From Burkholderiaceae bacterium (lineage in GTDB: Bacteria > Pseudomonadota > Gammaproteobacteria > Burkholderiales > Burkholderiaceae), in assembly GCA_947380285.1 (NCBI GenBank), contig CANCQD010000037.1, positions 1 to 18,827 on the forward strand: a DNA stretch of 18,827 nt, in the 5' to 3' direction. A program made the translations under genes and the position numbers. The notes beneath the pieces are model-generated. The model was not told where the DNA came from. It ran no database searches and was given only the letters and a program-made list of their open reading frames with translations. This document shows, in pieces, positions 6,370 through 13,674 of this stretch. How positions within the stretch are numbered: the first letter of the stretch is position 1; each line of letters opens with the position of its first letter.

Positions 6370-7272
6370 TCATGCCGGGAAGTCATACAGGATACAGGGG
6401 TTGTGAACCAATATCGATTTTCTGAGGTTTTCGTCCTGCACCCACTCCCCAAAGAGGTCGCATAGATCGGCGTCATGTGGCATTTGCTTTTTCACCATGA
6501 CATGCGGCCAATCACTTCCCCAAATGAGTCGGCTAGGGTTTGCTTGAATCACAGCATCAGAGAATGGACGCATATCGAGGTAGGGAAGATCACCATCGCA
6601 GATGCGATAAGGTCCCGTCATTTTTACCCACGCGCGCTGGTTTCTCATTAAATCCAGAAGACCCTGAAATCCTTTGTCGGCAACACCATGTTTTGCATGG
6701 GTATAACCAAAGTGGCCAAACACTAAATCCACCGGAAAATCTTCGAAAGTTTTGGCAAGATTGGGATATTCATTCACGTGCATCAATAATTCTAAGTGCC
6801 AGCCAAGCGCTTGAATGCGTCTAGCCAGGCTTCTCAATTGCTCAATTGGTAGGCCACCCGATTTATCAGCGATATCGACAATATTGCAGCGTAATCCTCT
6901 TACCCCAGCTGCATGCAAATCAGTAAGCTCTTGATCGCTCACTGCTGTGGGATCGTTGGGAATAACTGCAACACCTCTAAATTGTTGTGGTTTAGATTTC
7001 AGGGCAGCCAGCATTGCGCTATTGTCAGTACCATAAACGCTAGGTTGAACCAATACAGCACGATCTACTCCTAGCGTCTGCAGTAATGATTGATAGCTTT
7101 CGAGTGTGGCATCCGGGGGTGTGTAGATGCGATCTTGTGCATAGGGATATTGGGTAGCAGGCCCACAGACATGGGCATGACAATCCACTGACCCTGCAGG
7201 TAGCTTAATAAGGGGCGAACGCACTGCTGCGATCGGCGCCTGGCAAAGTGGTGCTGTAAGTGTTGGATTCAA
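6370..7272 (-). CDS. LigI-like amidohydrolase (COG3618, TIM-barrel lactonase)
   Basis: A 300-residue amidohydrolase-superfamily protein related to 2-pyrone-4,6-dicarboxylate lactonase (LigI). It has the N-terminal metal-site motif DCHAH (30-34), a PSVYGTDN loop (78-84), LLMHVNE (163-168), GHFG (186-189) and the C-terminal catalytic Asp in WGSDWPH (D254, 251-257). Members hydrolyse lactones or cyclic acids; the substrate here is unknown. It follows the Bug receptor gene by 27 bases in the same reading frame, with TTG as the only candidate start between the in-frame TAG and the conserved region, apart from internal GTGs. Bug receptors often sit beside such hydrolases, so the pair probably acts on the imported solute. 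Confidence 0.82.
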   Translation of the reverse strand: MNPTLTAPLCQAPIAAVRSPLIKLPAGSVDCHAHVCGPATQYPYAQDRIYTPPDATLESYQSLLQTLGVDRAVLVQPSVYGTDNSAMLAALKSKPQQFRGVAVIPNDPTAVSDQELTDLHAAGVRGLRCNIVDIADKSGGLPIEQLRSLARRIQALGWHLELLMHVNEYPNLAKTFEDFPVDLVFGHFGYTHAKHGVADKGFQGLLDLMRNQRAWVKMTGPYRICDGDLPYLDMRPFSDAVIQANPSRLIWGSDWPHVMVKKQMPHDADLCDLFGEWVQDENLRKSILVHNPCILYDFPA

Positions 7273-7299
7273 GTGAGAGATGGTTTTAGTGGTGCTGAA

Positions 7300-8307
7300 C
7301 TATTGCGGTTCAATCGCTGCTTCTTTAGCGATCTTTTGATACTTGCCCATCTCTTCGCGGACGAACTTCGTAAACTCTGCGGGAGTCATTGGTGTTGCCT
7401 TAATGCCTTTAGTCTCGTAAGCAGTTTTGACTTCGGGATCTTGCATTGCTTGATTAATGTCTTGATTAATCTTTTTCACAATGGCGGGTGGAGTAGCTGC
7501 TGGTGCCCACACTCCAAACCACAAACCAATTTCAAAATTGGCATAGCCTTGTTCGGCAACGCTCGGAATATCCGGGACGGCAAGATTGCGAGTTTTGCTG
7601 GTCACTCCTAAGGCACGCACTTTGCCGCCTTTGAGTTGGCCAATAGCAGTGTCTAAAGGTGCCATATAAAAAGCAGTGCGGCCAGACATAGTGTCCTGAA
7701 TCGCTTCGGGCGAACCTTTGTAGGGAACGTGAATGAGTTTGATGCCCATGACCTGATTGAAATATTCTGCTGCCAGATGGGTTGAGCTGCCAACGCCAGC
7801 AGAAGCAAAAGTAATTTCATTGGGTTTGGACTTGGCAGCAATCACCAGATCGCGAATGGTTTGATAGGGGCCATCTGCTGCAGTAATCATGACATAGGGT
7901 GTTTGTCCCAAAATAGCGACATCCACCAAGCTCTTGAGTGGATCGTACGGCAGCTTTTTATAAATTGCAGGATTAGCAGCGTATGAAGCGGATTGCACTA
8001 GCAAGGTGTATCCATCTGGATCTGAGTTCACAACCACTCCAGTGCCAATCAGGCCACCAGCACCAGGCCGATTTTCAATAATGACAGACTGCTTCCACGT
8101 TTCTGTAAGACTTTTTGCTACAACCCGTCCAGCAATATCGGCACCAGAGCCTGTGGTTAAGGGAACAATCATTTTCACGGTGCGGTTGGGATAGCCTTGA
8201 GCATAAGCAAGGCTAGCCCCGAAGTTGAGGAAAAACGCGAGGAAAAACGTGAGGATAAGACTATTGAACTGATGAGCGCCTCGCCCCCGTCTGAGTGGTG
8301 TAAACAT
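7300..8307 (-). CDS. Bug-family (TctC-type) periplasmic solute receptor
   Basis: A 335-residue tripartite tricarboxylate transporter receptor of the Bug family, greatly expanded in Burkholderiales. A long basic N-region (MFTPLRRGRGAHQF), a hydrophobic core (residues ~17-32) and an AYA cleavage site near residue 36 mark a signal peptide. The mature start YPNRTVKMIVPLTTGSGADI and the later VIIENRPGAGGLIGTGVV, VPYKGSPEA and DIPSVAEQGY are hallmark Bug motifs. It binds a carboxylate or similar solute in the periplasm. No TctA/TctB membrane genes are adjacent, so it must use a transporter encoded elsewhere. A good AGGAG ribosome site (8313-8317 on the plus strand as CTCCT) fixes the start. Confidence 0.92.
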   Translation of the reverse strand: MFTPLRRGRGAHQFNSLILTFFLAFFLNFGASLAYAQGYPNRTVKMIVPLTTGSGADIAGRVVAKSLTETWKQSVIIENRPGAGGLIGTGVVVNSDPDGYTLLVQSASYAANPAIYKKLPYDPLKSLVDVAILGQTPYVMITAADGPYQTIRDLVIAAKSKPNEITFASAGVGSSTHLAAEYFNQVMGIKLIHVPYKGSPEAIQDTMSGRTAFYMAPLDTAIGQLKGGKVRALGVTSKTRNLAVPDIPSVAEQGYANFEIGLWFGVWAPAATPPAIVKKINQDINQAMQDPEVKTAYETKGIKATPMTPAEFTKFVREEMGKYQKIAKEAAIEPQ

Positions 8308-8408
8308 CTTGTCTCCTGAGTATTTTTATAGTTTCGTTGGATAATCTAACATGCTCTGACAAATAGATAAATAGAAGATAAACAGAACTTGAGATAGGGT
8401 GGAGATAA
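8308..8408. promoter_or_regulatory. Divergent promoter region between receptor and alpha/beta hydrolase
   Basis: The 101 bases between the two divergent starts are AT-rich in the centre and carry a ribosome site for each gene (AGGAG for the receptor; GGTGGAG at 8398-8404 for the hydrolase). The promoters presumably overlap here and may be co-regulated, but no unambiguous -35/-10 pair or operator could be assigned by eye. Confidence 0.4.
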
Positions 8409-9224
8409 ATGACTCAAATGCAGGATCAGAAAATTATTAAGGTAAATGGTGTCGATATTGCCTATCGTTTTGATGGCCCACAAGACGGCCCTGTTTTGTT
8501 GGTCGCGAACAGTTTGATGGCCAATGGCAGCATGTGGGATGGAAACGTGGCTGCACTAGCAGACCGCTATCGCGTATTGCGCTATGACAAAAGAGGACAT
8601 GGAGGTTCTGGGTTCAGTGCCGGCCCTTACACCATTGCTCAATTGGCAGATGACGCAATCGGATTATTGGATGCGCTTGGTATTCAGAAAGCTCACTTTA
8701 TGGGCTTATCCATCGGCGGCATGATTGGTCAGCAATTGGGTGTGCGATTCCCTGATCGAATTCTTTCATTGTCACTTTGTAATACCGCTTCAGAAATGCC
8801 ACCACGTAGCTTGTGGGAGGAGCGTTTTGAAATTGCTCGCTCTCAAGGCATTGCTGGATTAGTGGAGGGCACGATTAAGCGCTGGTTTACTGCGCCGTTT
8901 ATTGAAAGAGCCCCTCAAGAAATTGAAAAGGTGCGCCAGATGATTTTGGGTACCAATGTCGATGGCTATATGGCTTGCGGCAGTGCGGTGCGTGATATGG
9001 CCCAAAGTACAATGCTTCTAAAGATTAAAGCTCCCACCCTAGTGCTTTCAGGACGCGATGATCCAGCGTGTACTGTTGACCAAGGTATTGTGTTGCATCG
9101 TTTAATAGATCACTCCAAAATGGTGATACTTGAGCAAGCAGCCCACTTATCCAATATTGAGCAGCCAGAAGCTTTTAATAAGACAGTGCGTCAATTTATA
9201 GATTCCGTTGATGACACTTTGTAA
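8409..9224 (+). CDS. Alpha/beta hydrolase, 3-oxoadipate enol-lactonase type
   Basis: A 271-residue alpha/beta hydrolase most like PcaD-type enol-lactonases. The catalytic triad is readable: S101 in the nucleophile elbow GLSIGG, an acid in LSGRDDPAC (D217 or D218) and H246 in EQAAHLSN. RYDKRGHGGS (58-67) and the oxyanion region ANSLMANGSMW (33-43) match the family. No other pca genes are nearby, so true beta-ketoadipate function is unsupported; a related lactone or ester linked to the divergent receptor/amidohydrolase pair is more likely. It has a strong GGTGGAG ribosome site. Confidence 0.85.
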   Translation: MTQMQDQKIIKVNGVDIAYRFDGPQDGPVLLVANSLMANGSMWDGNVAALADRYRVLRYDKRGHGGSGFSAGPYTIAQLADDAIGLLDALGIQKAHFMGLSIGGMIGQQLGVRFPDRILSLSLCNTASEMPPRSLWEERFEIARSQGIAGLVEGTIKRWFTAPFIERAPQEIEKVRQMILGTNVDGYMACGSAVRDMAQSTMLLKIKAPTLVLSGRDDPACTVDQGIVLHRLIDHSKMVILEQAAHLSNIEQPEAFNKTVRQFIDSVDDTL

Positions 9225-9282
9225 TTCAACTGCATGATTTAGATTTAATTAACAGTATTTACATAGAAAAAGAAAGCACCTT

Positions 9283-9861
9283 ATGACCGAACTATCAAAT
9301 GCTCAGATTCAAGAGCTCCGTACCAAAGTATTGGGTGCAGCTGCCAAGGTTCCTGGCACTCTCATTGGACTTGGAATTTTATTCATCGTGCTTGGCATGA
9401 TTGGTATCGCAGGCCAAACCTTGTTTTCATTTATTACAGTCAATGTCCTAGGCATTTTCTTATTTGCTGGCGGCGTACTGCAAGGTGCTCATGCCTTGAA
9501 ATCACAAGGCTGGAAAAGTGTTGGCGTACAACTCATTTTGGCTGCTCTCTATATTGCAGCAGCAATCTTTACTTGGGCCTTCCCAATCCCAGCGCTTGAG
9601 GCGATTACGCTTTGGTTAGCAGCAATCTTTTTTGTAACTGGTGCTTTGCGTTTGATCTCTGCATTCCAGCATCGCCACTTCCGCGAATGGTTCTGGTTGG
9701 TTCTTTCTTCAGCAATCTCTATCTTGATGGGTGTTCTCATCATAAGCGGCTATCCAGAGTCTAGCCTTTGGCTTCCTGGAATGTTGATTGCGATTGAATT
9801 GCTATTACAGGGCTGGTCATTGTTGTTTATGGGTTTAGCGGCTCGCTCACTTACTAAATAA
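9283..9861 (+). CDS. HdeD/DUF308 membrane protein
   Basis: A 192-residue inner-membrane protein with about six helices starting near residue 24 (GTLIGLGILFIVLGMIGIAG). The repeated GxxxxxxGxxxG helix pairs and final WLPGMLIAIELLLQGWSLLF are typical of the HdeD/DUF308 family; E. coli HdeD (190 residues) is linked to acid resistance at high cell density, but the molecular role is unclear and acid function here is unproven. It is preceded by AGAAAG at a reasonable distance. A 7-bp inverted repeat (ACTTACT at 9849-9855, AGTAAGT at 9865-9871) straddles its stop and might be a weak terminator or processing site. Confidence 0.82.
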   Translation: MTELSNAQIQELRTKVLGAAAKVPGTLIGLGILFIVLGMIGIAGQTLFSFITVNVLGIFLFAGGVLQGAHALKSQGWKSVGVQLILAALYIAAAIFTWAFPIPALEAITLWLAAIFFVTGALRLISAFQHRHFREWFWLVLSSAISILMGVLIISGYPESSLWLPGMLIAIELLLQGWSLLFMGLAARSLTK

Positions 9862-9908
9862 CTCAGTAAGTAATTTAATCAAGCACAGCAGAGAAAAGAG
9901 TCTTCATC

Positions 9909-10085
9909 ATGTCAATGAAAAAAACGGATCTCTATAAGAATTTAGCTTTGAAAACTGCGCAGGGAATGAAGAACGCTTCCAAGACCCCTAAACTCGGCGC
10001 AGATGAGAAGGCAAGGTCTAAAAAAGAACTAGCAAGCGCAAATCCATTGCTAGCTTCTTTGATGGGCAAGACTAAATCTAAGTAG
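9909..10085 (+). CDS. 58-residue basic protein, unknown function
   Basis: ATG at 9909 opens a 58-codon ORF ending at TAG 10083-10085, beginning MSMKKTDLYKNLALKTAQGM and ending LMGKTKSK. It is rich in Lys (about 13), Ala and Ser, with no membrane segment or Cys. An AAAAGAG at 9894-9900 is a plausible ribosome site, and the stop lies three bases before the TTG start of the acyltransferase gene, which supports a real co-translated gene. No family is recognised; the basic, low-complexity make-up would suit a nucleic-acid or ribosome-binding protein, but that is a guess. Confidence 0.55.
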   Translation: MSMKKTDLYKNLALKTAQGMKNASKTPKLGADEKARSKKELASANPLLASLMGKTKSK

Positions 10086-10088
10086 TTC

Positions 10089-11150
10089 TTGAAGCAAACA
10101 TCCCCGCTTTTTCTGGTTGATATCCTCAAGGTCCTAGCGGCCTTGATGATCATTCTTCATCATCTCTCGAGTTATGGGCAAATTGCTGAGGACGCTCGTA
10201 GAGTCCTTCCGGATCTAATGACTTGGCTATTTGAGTACGGGCGTTACGCAGTACAAATCTTTTTAGTCATGGCAGGTTATTTGGCTGCCCAGTCTTTGAG
10301 TAGATATGCCAATACCAAATTTAGTGCCAATGGTTTGCTCAAGCTGATTCTGAATCGCTATCTCCGTTTATTTGCCCCGTATGCTGCCGCATTAATTTTT
10401 ACTATTGTGTGCGCATACATTGCGCGTCTTTGGGTGAATGATGAGTTTGTTGGGCAATCAGAAACTCTCTCGCAATTTTTGGCGCATCTTTTCTTTATTC
10501 AGGGCATCTTAGGGCTTGATTCCATTTCTGCAGGCGCTTGGTATGTTGCAATTGATTGGCAGTTATATTCAGTATTAGCTATCGTGTTTGTCTCTTTCCC
10601 AAGTTATCGAGCACTGATTTGGTTGATTAGTATTTTCGCGGTGAGCTCTTTGCTATTTTTTAATCGTTCGACCGAATATGAGGCGTTTTTTATTTATTTC
10701 CTTGGCTCTTATGGATTAGGTGTCTTAGCTTATTTGGCTAGCGGCTTTCAAGATGCCGGTGTGAAGCGCGTGGCGAAGATAGCTCTGATCTTCATTGGCC
10801 TGATCATTGCTGCTGCCTCGTTTCAGCAGATTTGGTTAAGAAACTTCCTTGCCTGGTTTGTGGCGTTGGCTTTGTATTTATGGGGTAACACGCATTACCC
10901 AAAAAGCCTTAGTGGAAGCATCTTATTAAAAGGTATTTCTTGGGGAAGTAAGCGCTCTTACTGCGCTTTCTTAATTCACTTCGCATTTATCTTGTTAGCG
11001 AATACGCTCTATATTGCTCTGGGTTTTCATACACAAGAAAGCGGTGCTCTAGCGCTTGCGTTGATGCTAGGAGTTATTGCTTGTAGCATCTTTGCGGCTA
11101 ATTATGTTTATCGCTGGATAGAAGTTCCTGCAAACAAACTTAAAGTCTAG
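10089..11150 (+). CDS. Acyltransferase-3 family membrane protein (OafA/YrhL-like)
   Basis: A 353-residue integral membrane protein of the acyltransferase-3 family, which transfers acyl groups such as acetyl to sugars of surface polysaccharides. The first helix, DILKVLAALMIILHHLSSYG (11-30), carries the family's conserved catalytic His (H24/H25). FLVMAGYLAAQSL, LNRYLRLFAPYAAAL and GAWYVAIDWQLYSVL follow in the expected order. About ten helices are visible, and the C-terminus ends YRWIEVPANK, a typical family ending. It starts at TTG three bases after the 58-codon gene. No polysaccharide genes are adjacent. It ends one base from the stop of darP. Confidence 0.82.
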   Translation: MKQTSPLFLVDILKVLAALMIILHHLSSYGQIAEDARRVLPDLMTWLFEYGRYAVQIFLVMAGYLAAQSLSRYANTKFSANGLLKLILNRYLRLFAPYAAALIFTIVCAYIARLWVNDEFVGQSETLSQFLAHLFFIQGILGLDSISAGAWYVAIDWQLYSVLAIVFVSFPSYRALIWLISIFAVSSLLFFNRSTEYEAFFIYFLGSYGLGVLAYLASGFQDAGVKRVAKIALIFIGLIIAAASFQQIWLRNFLAWFVALALYLWGNTHYPKSLSGSILLKGISWGSKRSYCAFLIHFAFILLANTLYIALGFHTQESGALALALMLGVIACSIFAANYVYRWIEVPANKLKV

Positions 11151-11151
11151 T

Positions 11152-11679
11152 TTATAGACCCATATCTTTGAGTACGCGGAAAATCTCGCGGTAAGCCTTG
11201 GGGGGCTTATTTTGTTCTTTCTCACGACGCGCATTCCGTATTAAGGTACGCATATTCTGAATATCCATATCAGGATATTGCTCAATCATTTTGGTGAAGG
11301 CTTCATCATTTGCAATCAGCCTATCGCGATAGCTCTCTAAAAAATGCAGCTTAGCTGTTTCTGCTTTGCTAACGCCTTGGATTGCATCTAAACGTTTCTG
11401 AATAGTATCTAACTCTTCTTCATCTAAGAAGCGCATGAGTTTGCCAAGATATTGCTTATGACGGCGAATTGCCTCAAAACTCTTAATCTTGTTCGTCTCT
11501 GAGATTGCCGTTTTAATCGCCTCATCCATGGGGATGGTTTTTAAGGCATCGCTACTTAAGGCGGCCAAAACTTCCGCCAATTTCTGGCGTTCAGTCATTT
11601 GGCGCTTTAGCTCAGACTTACTAGGCCCATCATCAGCCTCAACCAGCTTGGGAGTGCGATTCTTCTCATTAATATGCAT
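11152..11679 (-). CDS. darP: DarP (YjgA) ribosome biogenesis protein
   Basis: A 175-residue, highly charged helical protein of the DUF615/YjgA family (E. coli 183 residues), which binds late 50S precursors and helps mature the peptidyl-transferase region. The signature N-terminus GPSKSELKRQMTERQKLAEV and C-terminal YRDRLI, RNARREKEQNKPPKAYREIF and LKDMGL are clear. The ATG follows a short gap after the HTH gene. In many proteobacteria darP sits beside pmbA; here it is next to an orphan HTH gene and convergent with an acyltransferase. Confidence 0.92.
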   Translation of the reverse strand: MHINEKNRTPKLVEADDGPSKSELKRQMTERQKLAEVLAALSSDALKTIPMDEAIKTAISETNKIKSFEAIRRHKQYLGKLMRFLDEEELDTIQKRLDAIQGVSKAETAKLHFLESYRDRLIANDEAFTKMIEQYPDMDIQNMRTLIRNARREKEQNKPPKAYREIFRVLKDMGL

Positions 11680-11701
11680 ACGGGTATTTTAGACGGGTAT
11701 T
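11680..11701. repeat. 9-bp direct repeat before darP
   Basis: ACGGGTATT occurs perfectly at 11680-11688 and 11693-11701, 13 bp start to start, within the 31-base gap between the HTH stop and the darP ATG. It could be a regulator site, a small duplication or chance. Confidence 0.45.
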
Positions 11702-11710
11702 GGACTTTTA

Positions 11711-11935
11711 CTATTCTTTGCTGATTTTCTGCTTTAGTAGTTTTAGATCGGTGCTTGAAAATAATTGGCTTCTACCAATGATTGATGTTGGCTTCAATCT
11801 ACCGGCCTGAACGTATCTACGTAGGGTGGGAAGTGAGACCTCTAAAAATTCCGCAGCCTCTTCCGCTGAAAAGATTGCATTTCTTAGGTGTCCAAATACT
11901 TGCGTATGGTTATAGTTTGATTGATTAGAGCGCAC
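11711..11935 (-). CDS. Small excisionase/MerR-type HTH DNA-binding protein
   Basis: A 74-residue protein whose core (residues 22-63) is a winged helix-turn-helix of the excisionase/HTH_17 type: FSAEEAAEFLEVSLPTLRRY (recognition helix around SLPTLRRYVQAG), then GRSQLFSSTDLKLLKQ. Such proteins act as excisionases, small transcriptional regulators or antitoxins of PIN-type toxins. No integrase, attachment site or toxin gene is adjacent, so the role is open. GTG start with GGCGAG a few bases upstream. It is in the same direction as darP, 31 bases upstream, and divergent from the GMC oxidoreductase, either of which it might regulate. Confidence 0.72.
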   Translation of the reverse strand: MRSNQSNYNHTQVFGHLRNAIFSAEEAAEFLEVSLPTLRRYVQAGRLKPTSIIGRSQLFSSTDLKLLKQKISKE

Positions 11936-12048
11936 TTAGTCTCGCCTAGCTAAAAATGCCTGCTTTTGTAAGCTACTCCGCTTTGCATGGCCAAGATAAT
12001 TTTAGTAAATAATAGAGACCATTAACTAAATAGGTATTTGTTAAGGCC

Positions 12049-13674
12049 ATGAATCAATCTAATACTTACGACTACATCATCATTGGGGCAGGCAGTGCCG
12101 GCTGCATGTTGGCTAAGCGTTTGACAGAGAATCCTAATAAGAGGGTCTTGTTGATTGAGGCGGGTAAGAACGACAACTACATCTGGATACATATTCCAGT
12201 GGGGTATTTGTATTGCATCGATAACCCAAGAGCAGATTGGCGTTTCAAAACTGCTGCAGAAAAAGGCTTGAACGGACGCTCATTGTTATATCCCCGTGGC
12301 CGTGTTTTGGGTGGATGCTCTTCCATCAACGGCATGATTTATATGCGCGGCCAAGCAGGCGATTATGAGTCTTGGGTGCAGGCAACTGGAGATGATTCAT
12401 GGTCTTGGGAAAATGCGCTTCAGCGTTACAAGTCATTTGAGGATTACCACAGCGCTGCTAATCAATGGCATGGCAAAGGTGGTGAGTGGACTGTTTCCAA
12501 GCAGCGCCTCCGTTGGCCCATCATGGATCGATTTAAGGAAGCTGCGGTTGAAGCTGGTATTCCGGCCTCCGACGACTTTAATCGGGGTGATAACTTTGGC
12601 GTAGGTTACTTTGATGTGAGTCAGCGTGCCGGTTGGCGCTTAAATACTTCCAAAGCTTTTTTAAGAGATGCTGCCAAGCGAAGCAATCTTACGGTTCTTA
12701 CTGAGGCCATAGTCACTAAACTCAAAATTGATCCCATTACAAAAAATTGTTTTGGAGTGGAATACATTAAGAATGGTCAAGCCCGCGAAGCTTTATGTGC
12801 AATTGAGCAGGGTGGTGAAGTATTGCTAAGTGCCGGTGCAATTGGTAGCGTACAAATTTTGGAGCGCTCTGGTATTGGTTCTGCTGCACATCTCAATCAA
12901 TTGGGCATCCCTGTTATCGTCGATCTTCCGGGGGTTGGCGAGAACCTGCAAGACCATTTACAACTGCGCATGGTTTACAAAGTAAATGGTATTAAGACCT
13001 TGAATACCAAAGCCAATACGCTCTGGGGCAAGATGATGATCGGCTTAGAGTACATGCTTAAGCGCTCTGGCCCAATGTCGATGGCGCCTTCGCAGTTGGG
13101 CGCCTTCGCCTATAGTTCGCCAGAACAAAAGAGTGCAAACGTGGAGTATCACGTGCAACCATTGTCTTTGGAGAAGTTTGGCGAAGACTTGCATTCATTC
13201 AATGCCTTCACAGCGAGTGTGTGCAATTTACGCCCCACATCGCGAGGTAGTGTGCATATCAACTCAATAGATCCAGAGGTGCCACCAGTCATTAGCCCAA
13301 ATTATTTATCGACTGGTGAAGATCGCAAAGTGGCAGCAGAATCTTTGCGTTTGACTCGCAAGATTGTCCAGCAAGCCGCGCTCGGTCATTACGCTCCAGA
13401 GGAATATAAGCCTGGCATGCAATATCAAACTGATGATGAGTTGGTAAAAGCTGCTGGTGATATTGGAACAACGATCTTCCATCCAGTGGGCACATGCAAG
13501 ATGGGGCGTACTGATGATCCAATGGCTGTACTTGATTCGGAGCTGCGCGTGATGGGCATTCATCATCTGCGCGTTGTAGATGCTTCAGCCATGCCTACGA
13601 TTACCTCTGGTAATACTGCCGCACCTACGATGATGATTGCTGAACGCGTAGCGGAATTGCTGACGCGTGCCTAA
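12049..13674 (+). CDS. GMC-family FAD oxidoreductase (choline/alcohol dehydrogenase-like)
   Basis: A 541-residue glucose-methanol-choline oxidoreductase. The FAD-binding Rossmann motif GAGSAG is at 13-18 with the acidic strand end LLIEAG at 34-39. GMC signature 1 spans about 84-106 (GRVLGGCSSINGMIYMRG) and signature 2 is at about 260-275 (LSAGAIGSVQILERSG). The catalytic pair is H478 (FHPVGTCKMG) and N522 (SGNTAAP), the His/Asn version seen in BetA-type enzymes. It oxidises an alcohol to an aldehyde or acid; the substrate is unknown, and no bet genes are present, so it is not called betA. It overlaps the downstream exporter gene by eight bases, implying coupled expression. AAGG at 12043-12046 precedes the ATG. 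Confidence 0.92.
   Translation: MNQSNTYDYIIIGAGSAGCMLAKRLTENPNKRVLLIEAGKNDNYIWIHIPVGYLYCIDNPRADWRFKTAAEKGLNGRSLLYPRGRVLGGCSSINGMIYMRGQAGDYESWVQATGDDSWSWENALQRYKSFEDYHSAANQWHGKGGEWTVSKQRLRWPIMDRFKEAAVEAGIPASDDFNRGDNFGVGYFDVSQRAGWRLNTSKAFLRDAAKRSNLTVLTEAIVTKLKIDPITKNCFGVEYIKNGQAREALCAIEQGGEVLLSAGAIGSVQILERSGIGSAAHLNQLGIPVIVDLPGVGENLQDHLQLRMVYKVNGIKTLNTKANTLWGKMMIGLEYMLKRSGPMSMAPSQLGAFAYSSPEQKSANVEYHVQPLSLEKFGEDLHSFNAFTASVCNLRPTSRGSVHINSIDPEVPPVISPNYLSTGEDRKVAAESLRLTRKIVQQAALGHYAPEEYKPGMQYQTDDELVKAAGDIGTTIFHPVGTCKMGRTDDPMAVLDSELRVMGIHHLRVVDASAMPTITSGNTAAPTMMIAERVAELLTRA

Noticed and set aside
6540..6824. Plus-strand ORF with His/Arg-rich start
   Set aside because: Antisense to the amidohydrolase, whose GSDWPH and GHFG motifs lie in this stretch; no ribosome site.
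7273..7611. Plus-strand 112-codon Cys-rich ORF
   Set aside because: Antisense to the Bug receptor's conserved C-terminal half.
8409..9224. Naming the hydrolase pcaD
   Set aside because: The triad and fold fit, but none of the other beta-ketoadipate genes are present, so the specific reaction is not supported.
11711..11935. Excisionase gene as evidence of a prophage or integrative element
   Set aside because: No integrase, attachment repeats, tRNA or phage genes nearby; the neighbours are housekeeping or metabolic genes.
12049..13674. Naming the GMC enzyme betA (choline dehydrogenase)
   Set aside because: The family is clear, but substrate cannot be read from sequence, and no betB, betI or betaine transport genes are adjacent.
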